From the NCBI GenBank assembly GCA_934229395.1, contig CAKQDL010000018.1, positions 1-31,561 of the forward strand: 31,561 nucleotides of DNA. The letters run 5' to 3'. The stretch is from an uncultured Peptococcaceae bacterium (GTDB lineage: Bacteria > Bacillota > Peptococcia > Peptococcales > Peptococcaceae). Numbering within the stretch: the first letter of the stretch is position 1; each line of letters opens with the position of its first letter. A program made the position numbers and the translations under genes. The notes beneath the pieces are model-generated. The model had not been told where the DNA came from. It saw only the letters and a list, made by a program, of their open reading frames with translations, and ran no database searches. Below, piece by piece: positions 7,550 through 16,147 of the stretch.

Positions 7550-10500
7550 TTAATCGTCTAAACCATTGTCAACAATGACAAACATCTCGTCGTCATCGTT
7601 TTCAATGTCTTCTCCTTCAAGGAAAGAGAAATCTTCGTCAGCCGCAATATCTACATCCATATCTTCGTCATCGGTGTTTTCATCGATGCTTTCATCGCCA
7701 CTATTGTCTTCAACGGAAGGATCGGCAATGGATTGGATGTCGAAATCCTTTGGCTGTTCTTCTAATTCATCGTCTTCATCAGACATATCAATTTCGTTGT
7801 TATCTTCATCAAGGATACGAATATCTAAGCAGAGTGCTTGAAGTTCTTTCATGAGTACCTTAAACGCTTCAGGCACACCAGCTTCTGGAAGGTTTTCGCC
7901 CTTTACAATGGATTCGTAAGTCTTTACGCGGCCCACAACATCGTCACTCTTAACGGTGAGCATTTCTTGGAGGGTATGGGATGCGCCATATGCTTCAAGC
8001 GCCCAAACTTCCATTTCCCCGAAACGCTGACCACCGAATTGTGCTTTACCACCGAGTGGCTGTTGGGTAACCAAGGAGTATGGCCCAATAGAACGAGCGT
8101 GAATCTTATCGTCTACCAAGTGGGCAAGCTTGAGGTAGTACATATAACCAACAGTAACAGGGTTATCCACAGGACGGCCGGTACGACCATCACGAAGATA
8201 GAACTTACCACTGCGGTCAAAGCCTGCCTTTTCTAGCATATCACCGATATCGGATTCGCTTGCACCGTCGAAGACATTGGTTGCAAAATGAAGACCTAAT
8301 GCCTTTGCAGCCATACCCAAGTGCACTTCAAGTACCTGACCAATATTCATACGAGATGGTACGCCTAGAGGGTTCAAGACGATATCTACTGGGGTACCAT
8401 CTGGAAGGAATGGCATATCGCATTCTGGAAGTACGCGGGATACAACCCCCTTGTTACCATGACGACCTGCCATCTTGTCCCCTTGAGAGATTTTACGCTT
8501 TTGAGCGATGTATACGCGAACCACTTCGTTAACGCCTGGAGGTAGCTCGTCACCGTCTTTGCGGGTAAATACCTTAACGTCAACAACAATACCGCTGCCA
8601 CCGTGAGGTACACGCAAGGAGGTGTCACGCACTTCGCGTGCCTTTTCACCGAAAATGGCGCGAAGGAGACGTTCTTCTGCAGTTTGCTCGGTTTCACCCT
8701 TTGGCGTTACCTTACCTACCAAGATATCCCCTGCGCGGATTTCCGCACCAATGCGGATAATACCACGACTGTCGAGGTTTTTAAGCACATCTTCACCGAC
8801 GTTTGGAATGTCGCGAGTGATTTCTTCCGGCCCGAGCTTGGTATCGCGAGAATCGCTTTCAAATTCATCAATATGAATGGATGTGTACACATCATCCTTC
8901 ACAAGACGTTCACTGATAAGTACAGCGTCTTCGTAGTTGTAACCTTCCCAGTTCATAAAGGCAATGAGAGCGTTACGGCCAAGGGCCAATTCACCATTGT
9001 CAGTGGATGGACCATCGGCAAGAATATCGCCTTCATCAACGTGTTGACCCTTAGAAACAAGTACACGTTGGTTGATGCAGCTGCCTTGGTTGGAGCCTTT
9101 GAACTTGGTGAGATGGTAAACGTCGCGTTCGCCACCGTCGCCGCGTACTTCGATGCGGTCAGCACTTACATAGCTTACAATACCGCTGTGCTTTGCAATA
9201 GCAAATACACAGGAGTCGTAACCAGCGCGGTATTCCATACCAGTACCAACGAAAGGTGCTTCGGTAACAAGCAGTGGCACTGCCTGACGCTGCATGTTGG
9301 TACCCATGAGTGCACGGTTCGCGTCGTCGTGTTCAAGGAATGGGATGAGTGCTGTAGCGATGGAAACCACCTGCTTCGGTGATACGTCCATGTACTCAAC
9401 CTTTTCCTTTTCTACAACCAAGTTTTCTTCCCCGCAGCGTGCATCTACCTTTTCTTGAATAATCATGTTGTTTTCATCAAGGCGGGTGTTTGCCTGAGCG
9501 ATGGTGAACTTATCTTCTACATCGGCTGTGAGGTATTCAATATCATCGGTAACGTGGCAATCGTTAACCTTGCGGTATGGGGTTTCGATGAAACCATATT
9601 CGTTGACACGACCATAGGTTGCAAGAGAGTTGATAAGACCAATGTTTGGACCTTCAGGCGTTTCAATAGGGCACATACGACCATAGTGAGAGTGGTGAAC
9701 GTCGCGGACTTCGAAGCCTGCACGTTCACGGCTCAAACCACCAGGCCCCAAGGCACTAAGACGGCGCTTGTGGGTAAGCTCAGCAAGTGGGTTGATTTGG
9801 TCCATGAACTGTGAAAGCTGGGAGCTGCCAAAGAATTCCTTAATAGAAGCCACTACGGGACGAATGTTGATAAGGCCTTGTGGCGTTACTTCATTAGAAT
9901 CTTGGGTGGTCATGCGTTCACGCACGTTTCTTTCCATACGGGTAAGACCGATACGGAATTGGTTTTGCAAAAGTTCACCTACGCTACGAATACGACGGTT
10001 GCCCAAGTGGTCAATGTCGTCTACTGTGTAGCCTTCAGCCTTATGCATAAGGGAAAGCATATAGCGATAGGTAGCAAGAATATCCTCAAAAGTGAGGTTC
10101 TTAATGGACTTATCCACATCAAGGCCAAGCTTTTTATTGATTTTGTAACGGCCAACCTTTGCCAAATCATAGCGCTTATGATCAAAGAGCAAAGAATGAA
10201 TGAGATTGCGTGCGCTTTCTACCGTTGGAGGATCACCTGGGCGCAAGCGCTTGTAGATTTCGATAAGCGCTTCTGCTTCGTTGGAGGTGGTATCCTTTTC
10301 TAAGGTTGGACGAATCATATCGTCATCACCGAAGAGTTCAAGAATATCTTCGTCCTTGCTATAACCCAAGGCACGCAACAAAACGGTAGCTGGGAGCTTT
10401 CTGGTACGGTCCAAACGAACATACATTACGTCGTTGGCATCTGTTTCCAATTCAAGCCAAGCACCACGGTTAGGGATGACGGTGCAGCCAAAAAGATCCT

Positions 10501-10957
10501 TGCCGGCTGTGTCAATTTCACGATGGTAGTATACACCAGGGCTACGTACCAACTGGCTAACAATAACACGTTCAGCACCGTTGATAACGAAGGTACCTTG
10601 TTCGGTCATGAGTGGGAAATCACCCATGAACACTTCTTGTTCTTTAATTTCACCGCTTTCCTTGTTAAGAAGACGCACCTTAATACGCAAAGGTGCAGCG
10701 AAGGTGGCATCGCGGTCCTTGCACTCTTCTACGCTGTATTTTGGCTCACCAAAGCTGGATGTTAGAAAGTCGAGCTGGAGCGTATCAGAAAAGTCAGTAA
10801 TTGGGGAAACTTCCTCAAAAGTTTCCTTCAAACCTTCCTCGAGAAACCAATTGTAAGAATTACGTTGGATCGCGATTAAGTTCGGCATTTCCATGATTTC
10901 ATCAATCTTGGAAAAATTATGTCGCTCTGTCAATGCATGGCTGTAATGTTCAACCAA
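7550..10957 (-). CDS. rpoB: RNA polymerase beta subunit, with a long acidic C-terminal tail
   Basis: This is the beta subunit of RNA polymerase. The rifampicin pocket reads SSQLSQFMDQINPLAELTHK; the usual sensitive residues (Q, D, H, S) are present, but the position matching E. coli Asn518 is Ile. KRRLSALGPGGLSRERAGFE and GDKMAGRHGNKGVVS are intact. After the conserved end (ELQALCLDIRIL) the protein continues with about 77 residues, of which 36 are Asp or Glu by my count. I place the start at the TTG at 10957, with AAGGGG 8 nt upstream; the in-frame GTG at 10966 overlaps that ribosome binding site. A terminator and a promoter separate it from the upstream gene, so rpoBC here is not directly joined to rplL. 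Confidence 0.97.
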   Translation of the reverse strand: MVEHYSHALTERHNFSKIDEIMEMPNLIAIQRNSYNWFLEEGLKETFEEVSPITDFSDTLQLDFLTSSFGEPKYSVEECKDRDATFAAPLRIKVRLLNKESGEIKEQEVFMGDFPLMTEQGTFVINGAERVIVSQLVRSPGVYYHREIDTAGKDLFGCTVIPNRGAWLELETDANDVMYVRLDRTRKLPATVLLRALGYSKDEDILELFGDDDMIRPTLEKDTTSNEAEALIEIYKRLRPGDPPTVESARNLIHSLLFDHKRYDLAKVGRYKINKKLGLDVDKSIKNLTFEDILATYRYMLSLMHKAEGYTVDDIDHLGNRRIRSVGELLQNQFRIGLTRMERNVRERMTTQDSNEVTPQGLINIRPVVASIKEFFGSSQLSQFMDQINPLAELTHKRRLSALGPGGLSRERAGFEVRDVHHSHYGRMCPIETPEGPNIGLINSLATYGRVNEYGFIETPYRKVNDCHVTDDIEYLTADVEDKFTIAQANTRLDENNMIIQEKVDARCGEENLVVEKEKVEYMDVSPKQVVSIATALIPFLEHDDANRALMGTNMQRQAVPLLVTEAPFVGTGMEYRAGYDSCVFAIAKHSGIVSYVSADRIEVRGDGGERDVYHLTKFKGSNQGSCINQRVLVSKGQHVDEGDILADGPSTDNGELALGRNALIAFMNWEGYNYEDAVLISERLVKDDVYTSIHIDEFESDSRDTKLGPEEITRDIPNVGEDVLKNLDSRGIIRIGAEIRAGDILVGKVTPKGETEQTAEERLLRAIFGEKAREVRDTSLRVPHGGSGIVVDVKVFTRKDGDELPPGVNEVVRVYIAQKRKISQGDKMAGRHGNKGVVSRVLPECDMPFLPDGTPVDIVLNPLGVPSRMNIGQVLEVHLGMAAKALGLHFATNVFDGASESDIGDMLEKAGFDRSGKFYLRDGRTGRPVDNPVTVGYMYYLKLAHLVDDKIHARSIGPYSLVTQQPLGGKAQFGGQRFGEMEVWALEAYGASHTLQEMLTVKSDDVVGRVKTYESIVKGENLPEAGVPEAFKVLMKELQALCLDIRILDEDNNEIDMSDEDDELEEQPKDFDIQSIADPSVEDNSGDESIDENTDDEDMDVDIAADEDFSFLEGEDIENDDDEMFVIVDNGLDD

Positions 10958-10991
10958 AGCGTTCACCCCTTACCAAATCTTTAGACGAAGT

Positions 10992-11042
10992 ATTATACGA
11001 CAAATAAGTAAAATGGCACCAAACGATGATGATACCATTATA
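10992..11042 (-). promoter_or_regulatory. Probable rpoB-rpoC promoters
   Basis: Two TATAAT boxes on the minus strand precede rpoB: 11042-11037, extended by an upstream TG (TGTTATAAT), and 10997-10992. Neither has a convincing -35 hexamer at 17 bp, so the extended -10 box is the better candidate. The stretch from 11043 to 11148 is AT-rich and holds no gene I can support. Confidence 0.55.
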
Positions 11043-11148
11043 ACATTAGCTGTACTATTTTATAGCATATTCGCAAAAAAATCAAGGCTTTTTAGCGGTT
11101 TTTCGAGATTTTTGGCCATTTTTTCGTTGAAGTCAATGCGACCACTTA

Positions 11149-11187
11149 CAAAAAAAACTTGCGACCATTTGTTGAACGGTCGCAAGT
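11149..11187 (-). terminator. Rho-independent terminator after the TPR gene
   Basis: On the minus strand ACTTGCGACC and GGTCGCAAGT form a perfect 10-bp stem with an 11-nt loop, followed by T8. It starts 8 bp after the stop of the TPR gene and isolates rpoB from upstream transcription. Confidence 0.93.
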
Positions 11188-11195
11188 CTCATACT

Positions 11196-12065
11196 TTAAA
11201 AATTCACGCTGTTTGCCAGTGCGTTGCACTGCACCTTGATATCATCATCCTGTGTTAAGTCGTAAACGATATTCATATAGTAAAGAGCAGCCGCATATTC
11301 CTCCGCGTCCTTTGCCTGTTCGGCAATAGCATAGGCCATAGCAAGCACATCCTTGTCAAAGCCAACAGGGAACCCATTTTCCTCAGCAATCGCTTCAAAG
11401 CGTTCAAAGCTCGGCTCTTTGGTTGCGCCGTTGGTCTGCTCTTGAATAAACGCTATTTCAGATTGAGCCGCGTTTGATGATTCATCGTAAGCCAAGCTCA
11501 TCATAAAGCAGCCCAGTGCCTCCTCCCACTTTTTCTGTGTGATGAAATAATGGCCGAGATTACGGTTACATCTTGCAATATCTTCCTGCTTGAAAGCAAG
11601 CTTGAAGGCCTCCATGGTCAACTCACGAAAACGCGCCATATCCCCTTGAAGCTTAAAAGTTTCCGCATACTCAAATAAAATTTTGCAGTTGGTAGGATTC
11701 CACACGCGCGCAGTGCCCAGCGCCATTTGTGCTTCGTCATAACGACCGAGCTCAATCAATACGTTTCCGTAGGACGCATAGATTTCCGCCATCGGAATGG
11801 AGCCTGTATTTTGCACAATTTTCTTCGGTTCAAACACCGCATTGTACAGCACCAATTCAAACATCTCATAAAAAGAATGGTATTCCGTATAGTCATCCTC
11901 AACATAGATGTCCTGCGCTTTTAGAGCCTCCGCCTTTTCTACCAATTCTTCAATCACAGCAAGCGCCTTCTCATCCTCACCTTTAAAGCGCAAGCCACTA
12001 AAAGTGTGCAAAGCATCCACCCATTCGTTGCCACTGGTTGCAAAACCACTATCCATACTCATCAT
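11196..12065 (-). CDS. TPR-repeat protein, function unknown
   Basis: This is a 289-residue soluble protein with no signal peptide or membrane segment. Tetratricopeptide-like helical pairs are visible from about residue 95: IYASYGNVLIELGRYDEAQM, then ILFEYAETFKLQGDMARFRE, CNRNLGHYFITQKKWEEALG and LYYMNIVYDLTQDDDIKV. Such repeats usually bind other proteins. It is a single-gene unit with its own promoter (TATAAT at 12099-12094) and terminator, lying between the BMC operon and rpoB. A second TPR protein lies on the far side of the BMC operon at 29448-30275. I see no close sequence relation between the two and cannot assign a role. The start has GAGAGGAG upstream of tandem ATGs. Confidence 0.8.
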   Translation of the reverse strand: MMSMDSGFATSGNEWVDALHTFSGLRFKGEDEKALAVIEELVEKAEALKAQDIYVEDDYTEYHSFYEMFELVLYNAVFEPKKIVQNTGSIPMAEIYASYGNVLIELGRYDEAQMALGTARVWNPTNCKILFEYAETFKLQGDMARFRELTMEAFKLAFKQEDIARCNRNLGHYFITQKKWEEALGCFMMSLAYDESSNAAQSEIAFIQEQTNGATKEPSFERFEAIAEENGFPVGFDKDVLAMAYAIAEQAKDAEEYAAALYYMNIVYDLTQDDDIKVQCNALANSVNF

Positions 12066-12093
12066 TTATTCTCCTCTCACATTCACTTGGCTT

Positions 12094-12099
12094 ATTATA
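12094..12099 (-). promoter_or_regulatory. Extended -10 promoter of the TPR gene
   Basis: TGTTATAAT on the minus strand, about 29 bp upstream of the start codon. It has the TG extension and no good -35 box at the expected distance. Confidence 0.6.
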
Positions 12100-12163
12100 A
12101 CATAGATGCCCTTTTATAAAAACAATCCCTACACACGTTACCAATTGACGCATCAATCTCAAC

Positions 12164-12196
12164 AAAAAAGACGCCCCATGATAGGGCGCCTTTTTT
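12164..12196 (-). terminator. Terminator at the end of the BMC operon
   Basis: A short hairpin (GGCGCCC/GGGCGTC with a G-T pair, 6-7 nt loop) is flanked by A6 and T6, so it could act in both directions. It starts 7 bp after the stop of the last shell gene. Confidence 0.88.
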
Positions 12197-12202
12197 ATCA
12201 AA

Positions 12203-12481
12203 TTACTTTTGTGGAAGGATGTCTTCTACTTCTGCGTGTGGACGTGGGATAACGTGTACGGAAAGCAATTCGCCTACACGTTGTGCTGCCGCTGCGCCTG
12301 CATCGGTAGCTGCCTTTACTGCGCCTACATCGCCACGAACCATAACGGTTACGATACCGCCGCCTACAAATTCTTTACCAATCAAGGTAACGTTTGCAGC
12401 CTTTACCATTGCGTCTGCTGCTTCGATGGAGCCTACCAAACCTTTAGTTTCAATCATACCGAGTGCTTCGTTCTTAATCAT
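12203..12481 (-). CDS. BMC-H hexameric shell protein (canonical, EutM/PduA-like)
   Basis: This 92-residue single-domain BMC protein should form the flat hexamers that tile the microcompartment facets. It has the full family pattern: EALGMIETKGLVGSIEAADA at the N-terminus, then a pore loop with GGGIVTVMVRGDV, and VHVIPRPHAEVEDILP at the end. The Gly-rich pore loop is of the type used for small polar metabolites. I start it at the second ATG (12481), 8 nt from AGGAGG; the ATG two codons earlier is only 2 nt from it. It is the last gene of the operon, after the PduL-like gene. It is probably the major shell protein, but expression cannot be judged from sequence. Confidence 0.93.
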   Translation of the reverse strand: MIKNEALGMIETKGLVGSIEAADAMVKAANVTLIGKEFVGGGIVTVMVRGDVGAVKAATDAGAAAAQRVGELLSVHVIPRPHAEVEDILPQK

Positions 12482-12523
12482 TGTCATTTCCTCCTAATTT
12501 TTGTGTGTTTTATTTAAATTAAT

Positions 12524-13174
12524 TTACTTAACAATTTTTACGCTTGCAGATGAACCAACGTTCATTGCGTTTGCTTCTTCTGTGTCAATGTGGCATTCCA
12601 ACGCGGAGTTTGCTGTAACACGAATGGCTACGTTGTTATAAACGCCCCCGCGCAAGCCTTCAACGGCAATTTTTACAATATCACCATCATTTACGCCAAA
12701 GTCAGCGGCATCTTGTGGTGCCATATGAATGTGACGCTGAGCCACAATCAAGCCTTCTGTGGTTTGTACACTGCCCTTAGGACCTACGATGGTGATGCCT
12801 GGTGTTCCTGCTAGGTCGCCCGATAATTTCGCCGTCGCTTTTACGCCGAGCTTGTAGCTGTCACCGGCAAGAATTTCAATTTGGCTCTTGCTTCTTACTG
12901 GACCCAAGACTCTGATTTTTTCAATGGCACCTTTTGGTCCGCAAATGGTAACGGTTTCCTTGCAGGCAAATTGTCCTGGCTGAGAAAGCTCTTTCATTGG
13001 TGTTAGCTGATAGCCCACGCCAAATAATTGATCCAAATCGTTTTGTGATAGATGAATGTGTCTGTTGGAAATCCCCACTGGCACTTCTGTTTTTGGGCCA
13101 TTGGTTTGTGCGTTGACACTTTGCACGGCTTCTAGGAGCATACCTAAAAGGGCTTCGTATTCTTTACTGGCCAT
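12524..13174 (-). CDS. PduL-type phosphotransacylase (acetyl-CoA to acetyl phosphate), with encapsulation helix
   Basis: This 216-residue enzyme converts acetyl-CoA and phosphate to acetyl phosphate and CoA, recycling CoA inside the compartment. The two duplicated barrel halves each show the metal-binding His motif: ISNRHIHLS near residue 56 and AQRHIHMAPQDA near residue 145. The first 20 residues (KEYEALLGMLLEAVQSVNAQ) form an amphipathic helix before a short linker, the usual shape of an encapsulation peptide. It starts 1 bp after the upstream aldehyde dehydrogenase stop, with AGGGGCG before the ATG. In choline loci this role is usually called CutH, but I leave the symbol blank. The EutD-type phosphotransacetylase fold is excluded by the sequence. 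Confidence 0.93.
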   Translation of the reverse strand: MASKEYEALLGMLLEAVQSVNAQTNGPKTEVPVGISNRHIHLSQNDLDQLFGVGYQLTPMKELSQPGQFACKETVTICGPKGAIEKIRVLGPVRSKSQIEILAGDSYKLGVKATAKLSGDLAGTPGITIVGPKGSVQTTEGLIVAQRHIHMAPQDAADFGVNDGDIVKIAVEGLRGGVYNNVAIRVTANSALECHIDTEEANAMNVGSSASVKIVK

Positions 13175-13175
13175 A

Positions 13176-14810
13176 TTATTCGCCCCTTAGTGCTTTAACG
13201 AGCGCATCAATCATATCGTTGAGTTGGTTGATGTCGATTGGTTGATCGCTTGCTACAGCCGTATTGTTATTGCTTGAGCAGCTGTTGCAGCCTACGCTGT
13301 AGGAAAGACCGCTGTTGCTGTATTGTTCTGGAGACAAGTATTGGCCACTTGGCGCGCTGCAGCTTGCTGCTTGTCTTGCACAATTGCCATTACCAAAGGC
13401 GCCTGGAATATTGGCCAACTCTGGATGGTTGAAGGTTTTGTCATCTGCAGCCAAGGTTGCAGCTGGCTTGATGCCATAAGCAACTTTTTTGATGTTGATG
13501 AGGTTCATTGGGCTCACGTTTTCGGATGTTGAGCTGCCGCCCCAAGTACCGCAACCCAAGGTGAAGGATGGCATAAGACCAGTGCTGCCACCAGTACCGC
13601 CCATGCTGCTACCGGTGTTAACAAGGATTCTTGATGCAGGCTTTCTAGTAAATTCTAATACAATATTGCGATCTTCGGTATGCAAGCTCATGGTGTGACC
13701 GATACCGTTTTGCAAGAGTTCAATGCTCAAGTCGCAAGCTTCATGCCAATCCTTAACAACGTAGAAGGCCAAAACGGTGGTGAGCTTTTCATAAGAAAGT
13801 GGATAGCCTTCGCCAACGCCGCCTTGTGGACCAACCAATACTTTGGTGTCTGCTGGGATGGTGATACCTGCTGCGCTTGCAATTACTTGTGGGGAGCGAC
13901 CTACAAACTTCGCATTCATGGCATGACCGTTTTTAAAGAGGAGTTTGCAAACCTTGTCGGTTTCTTCTTCGCTCATAAAGTAAGCGCCTTGTGCCTTTAA
14001 TTCGGCAATAACTGCATCCTTGTTGCATTCTTCGCAAACGATGGATTGTTCAGAAGCGCAAATGGTACCGTAGTCAAAGGTCTTACTTGCGATGATGTTG
14101 GTTACTGCTTGCTTTACATTGGCGGTGCGTTCAATATATGCTGGGGAGTTCCCTGCACCTACGCCCAACGCTGGCTTACCTGCGCTGTAAGCAGCTTTTA
14201 CCATGCCAGGACCGCCGGTTGCAATAATCATTTTAACTTCTTTGCAGTGCATCAATTCATTGGTTGCTGGCATAGATGGCATTGTGATGCAGCCAATGGT
14301 GTTTTCTGGAGCACCAGCTTCTACAGCAGCCTTTGCCATGAGTTCTGCTGCCTTACCACTGCATTTTGCTGCAGATGGGTGTGGAGAGAAGACAATGGCG
14401 TTTCTAGCTTTTACTGCTACGATTGCTTTGAAGATAGTGGTTGAGGTTGGGTTGGTAGATGGTACAATCCCCATTAATAGACCAACTGGATCTGCTACAT
14501 CCATGGTTCTCTTGATTGGATCTTCACTAATCACACCAATGGTTTTCATATCCTTGATGGCATCGTAAAGCAAGGTAGATGCCATGTGGTTTTTGTAGGT
14601 TTTATCGGCAATTTTGCCAAAGCCTGTTTCTTCTACAGCCATTTGGGCGAGCATCACTGCGTTTTCTTCTGCAACGCGTACCATATTGCGAATGATACGA
14701 TCGATTTGTTCTTCTGTATAGGTTGCCAATCTTTCAGTAGCGATTTGGCCTTTTCTTGCCAAATCACGTACTTCTTGGATGGATCTTAAATCATAATCCA
14801 TATTTTCCAT
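13176..14810 (-). CDS. CoA-acylating acetaldehyde dehydrogenase (active), with Cys-rich linker and C-terminal targeting helix
   Basis: This 544-residue enzyme of the EutE/PduP/AdhE-N family oxidises acetaldehyde to acetyl-CoA with NAD+. The catalytic Cys251 lies in KTFDYGTICASEQ, and the nucleotide-binding segment reads ATGGPGMVKAAYSAGK. The catalytic domain ends near residue 465. It is followed by a low-complexity linker containing four Cys (NGNC, SCSAPSG, VGCNSC) and then a helix (IDINQLNDMIDALVKALRGE), which looks like an encapsulation peptide. I start it at the ATG at 14810, 8 nt after AAGGAGG. In choline operons this enzyme is generally called CutF. It is one of two aldehyde dehydrogenase paralogues here and the only one with the catalytic Cys, so it should carry the flux. 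Confidence 0.93.
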   Translation of the reverse strand: MENMDYDLRSIQEVRDLARKGQIATERLATYTEEQIDRIIRNMVRVAEENAVMLAQMAVEETGFGKIADKTYKNHMASTLLYDAIKDMKTIGVISEDPIKRTMDVADPVGLLMGIVPSTNPTSTTIFKAIVAVKARNAIVFSPHPSAAKCSGKAAELMAKAAVEAGAPENTIGCITMPSMPATNELMHCKEVKMIIATGGPGMVKAAYSAGKPALGVGAGNSPAYIERTANVKQAVTNIIASKTFDYGTICASEQSIVCEECNKDAVIAELKAQGAYFMSEEETDKVCKLLFKNGHAMNAKFVGRSPQVIASAAGITIPADTKVLVGPQGGVGEGYPLSYEKLTTVLAFYVVKDWHEACDLSIELLQNGIGHTMSLHTEDRNIVLEFTRKPASRILVNTGSSMGGTGGSTGLMPSFTLGCGTWGGSSTSENVSPMNLINIKKVAYGIKPAATLAADDKTFNHPELANIPGAFGNGNCARQAASCSAPSGQYLSPEQYSNSGLSYSVGCNSCSSNNNTAVASDQPIDINQLNDMIDALVKALRGE

Positions 14811-14826
14811 GTACAAATCCTCCTTT

Positions 14827-15456
14827 TTACTTCAATTCATTGTTGCTTTGATGATAATATTTTTCAATTTCAGCCAGCAGCTTCTCTTTGTTTGCCTTGG
14901 ATATTGCACGACCAACAATAGACAAGCCTTGGTATTCTCTAGCGAGGTTTCTCAAGGCGACAACCTTACGCTCTCTCAAGAACGCCATTGTTTCTTCAAA
15001 GCCTTGGTGTTGAACCATCTCGTCAATCAAGTCTTTATTGAAGGTTGTTGCATGTGCTAAGACCTCGACAGGCTCTTCAGCTACACATACATTACCAGCT
15101 GTTGTTTCTTCTTTGGCTTGGCTTAAGCTTTGCCTGGGACACGCTCCGTCATCTTCACTGTTACGCTTTTCAATGAGTGGAACTGCATTGATGATGCATT
15201 CGCCCACTTCATTATGCGGTCTTGGGATGACGTGTTGTGTTACTAGGCAGCGTTCGCCCAAGCGCGCTGCTGCGGCGGCACCGGCATCGACGGCTGCTTT
15301 TACTGCGCCCACATCTCCTGTAACGGTAATTGCTACGAGACCACCTTTAACAAAGGTTCTTTCTAGCAAGCGCACTTCCGCTGCCTTTAACATGGCATCA
15401 GCGGATTCAATCGCTGGCACCAGACCATAAGTTTCTATCATTCCTAACGCTTCCAT
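14827..15456 (-). CDS. BMC-H shell protein with a C-terminal SAP/Rho_N-like domain
   Basis: Residues 1-85 are a canonical BMC-H domain (EALGMIETYGLVPAIESADA; GGLVAITVTGDVGAVKAAVD; HVIPRPHNEV). About 55 residues of poorly structured linker follow, with two Cys (GACPRQ, NVCVAEE). The last 65 residues look like a small helical domain: FLRERKVVALRNLAREY, then SIVGRAISKANKEKLLAEIE. The pattern of a Leu-Arg helix, a turn and a Lys-rich helix resembles SAP or Rho_N folds, which often bind nucleic acid. EutK and some other BMC-H proteins also carry C-terminal helix-turn-helix domains. The start is the ATG at 15456, 5 nt from AGGAGG. The tail would lie on one face of the hexamer. It could dock cargo rather than nucleic acid; sequence alone cannot say. 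Confidence 0.88.
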   Translation of the reverse strand: MEALGMIETYGLVPAIESADAMLKAAEVRLLERTFVKGGLVAITVTGDVGAVKAAVDAGAAAAARLGERCLVTQHVIPRPHNEVGECIINAVPLIEKRNSEDDGACPRQSLSQAKEETTAGNVCVAEEPVEVLAHATTFNKDLIDEMVQHQGFEETMAFLRERKVVALRNLAREYQGLSIVGRAISKANKEKLLAEIEKYYHQSNNELK

Positions 15457-15477
15457 CATAACCTCCTATATGGATGA

Positions 15478-16104
15478 TTAGTCTGTTACATAAAATACTT
15501 TCACTTTTTCTTCAACGCTCAGTTTTAGTTGTGCGCCCTTTTTGAAGAAGAGGCAATCACCGGCATGAGCTTTAAAGAGTTTGCCATCTTTTTCGACACT
15601 CAAGGTACCTTCTACAACGTAATAGATTTCCTGGCATTCCGTCATCCAAGAAAAATTACCGTATTCAATAAGCATAAAGCCTGCGCTCATCACTGCGCCA
15701 TCAGCACGGTATATGAGCGTGTTATAAGAAACCTTTGCAGGGTCATTGCCTATATCTAATGGCTGCCATTTTGCGCTGTTGCCACGCACAAGTTTCAGCA
15801 TTCCACTTGCGTCACTTTCCGACACATAAGGCACTTCATTGCCAAACACCGACATCAGTTGACCAATCAAGCCTTTTTCTACAAGTATTTGCAAGGCCTT
15901 GTAGATGAGTTCATCTTCTGTGCTGGCATTTCCTTCTAAGCCACACGCCTTAGTTGTAGCAGCTGCTTCGACAAAGGCGATGTCTGCGGATAGTGCAGCA
16001 TCTTTTGCCGACGGTGTAATCAATGTGTTGTCATCAACAACTATTTGTTTTTCACCCTTTTGAATCGCTGCTTCTATATCGCTTAGGCTAATTAACTTTT
16101 TCAT
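15478..16104 (-). CDS. EutQ-like cupin protein, possible acetate kinase
   Basis: This protein of about 208 residues resembles EutQ. The N-terminal part (KKLISLSDIEAAIQKGEKQI, then TLITPSAKDAALSADI) matches the EutQ N-terminal domain, and the C-terminal half is a cupin barrel (ECQEIYYVVEGTLSVEKDGK, HAGDCLFFKKGAQLKL). EutQ has been reported to act as an acetate kinase in ethanolamine breakdown. Here that would turn acetyl phosphate into acetate and ATP, and no conventional ackA is present in the window. I place the start at the ATG at 16104; an in-frame GTG three codons earlier sits too close to GAGAGG. It lies 43 bp after the PduT-like gene and 21 bp before the extended BMC-H gene. Confidence 0.82.
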   Translation of the reverse strand: MKKLISLSDIEAAIQKGEKQIVVDDNTLITPSAKDAALSADIAFVEAAATTKACGLEGNASTEDELIYKALQILVEKGLIGQLMSVFGNEVPYVSESDASGMLKLVRGNSAKWQPLDIGNDPAKVSYNTLIYRADGAVMSAGFMLIEYGNFSWMTECQEIYYVVEGTLSVEKDGKLFKAHAGDCLFFKKGAQLKLSVEEKVKVFYVTD

Positions 16105-16147
16105 TTTTTTCACATCCTCTCAGCATTTTTTCTCTTCAACCCTAAAA

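Noticed and set aside
8603..9382. Long plus-strand open frames opposite rpoB
   Set aside because: They are shadows created by codon bias of rpoB, with no start signals or recognisable domains.
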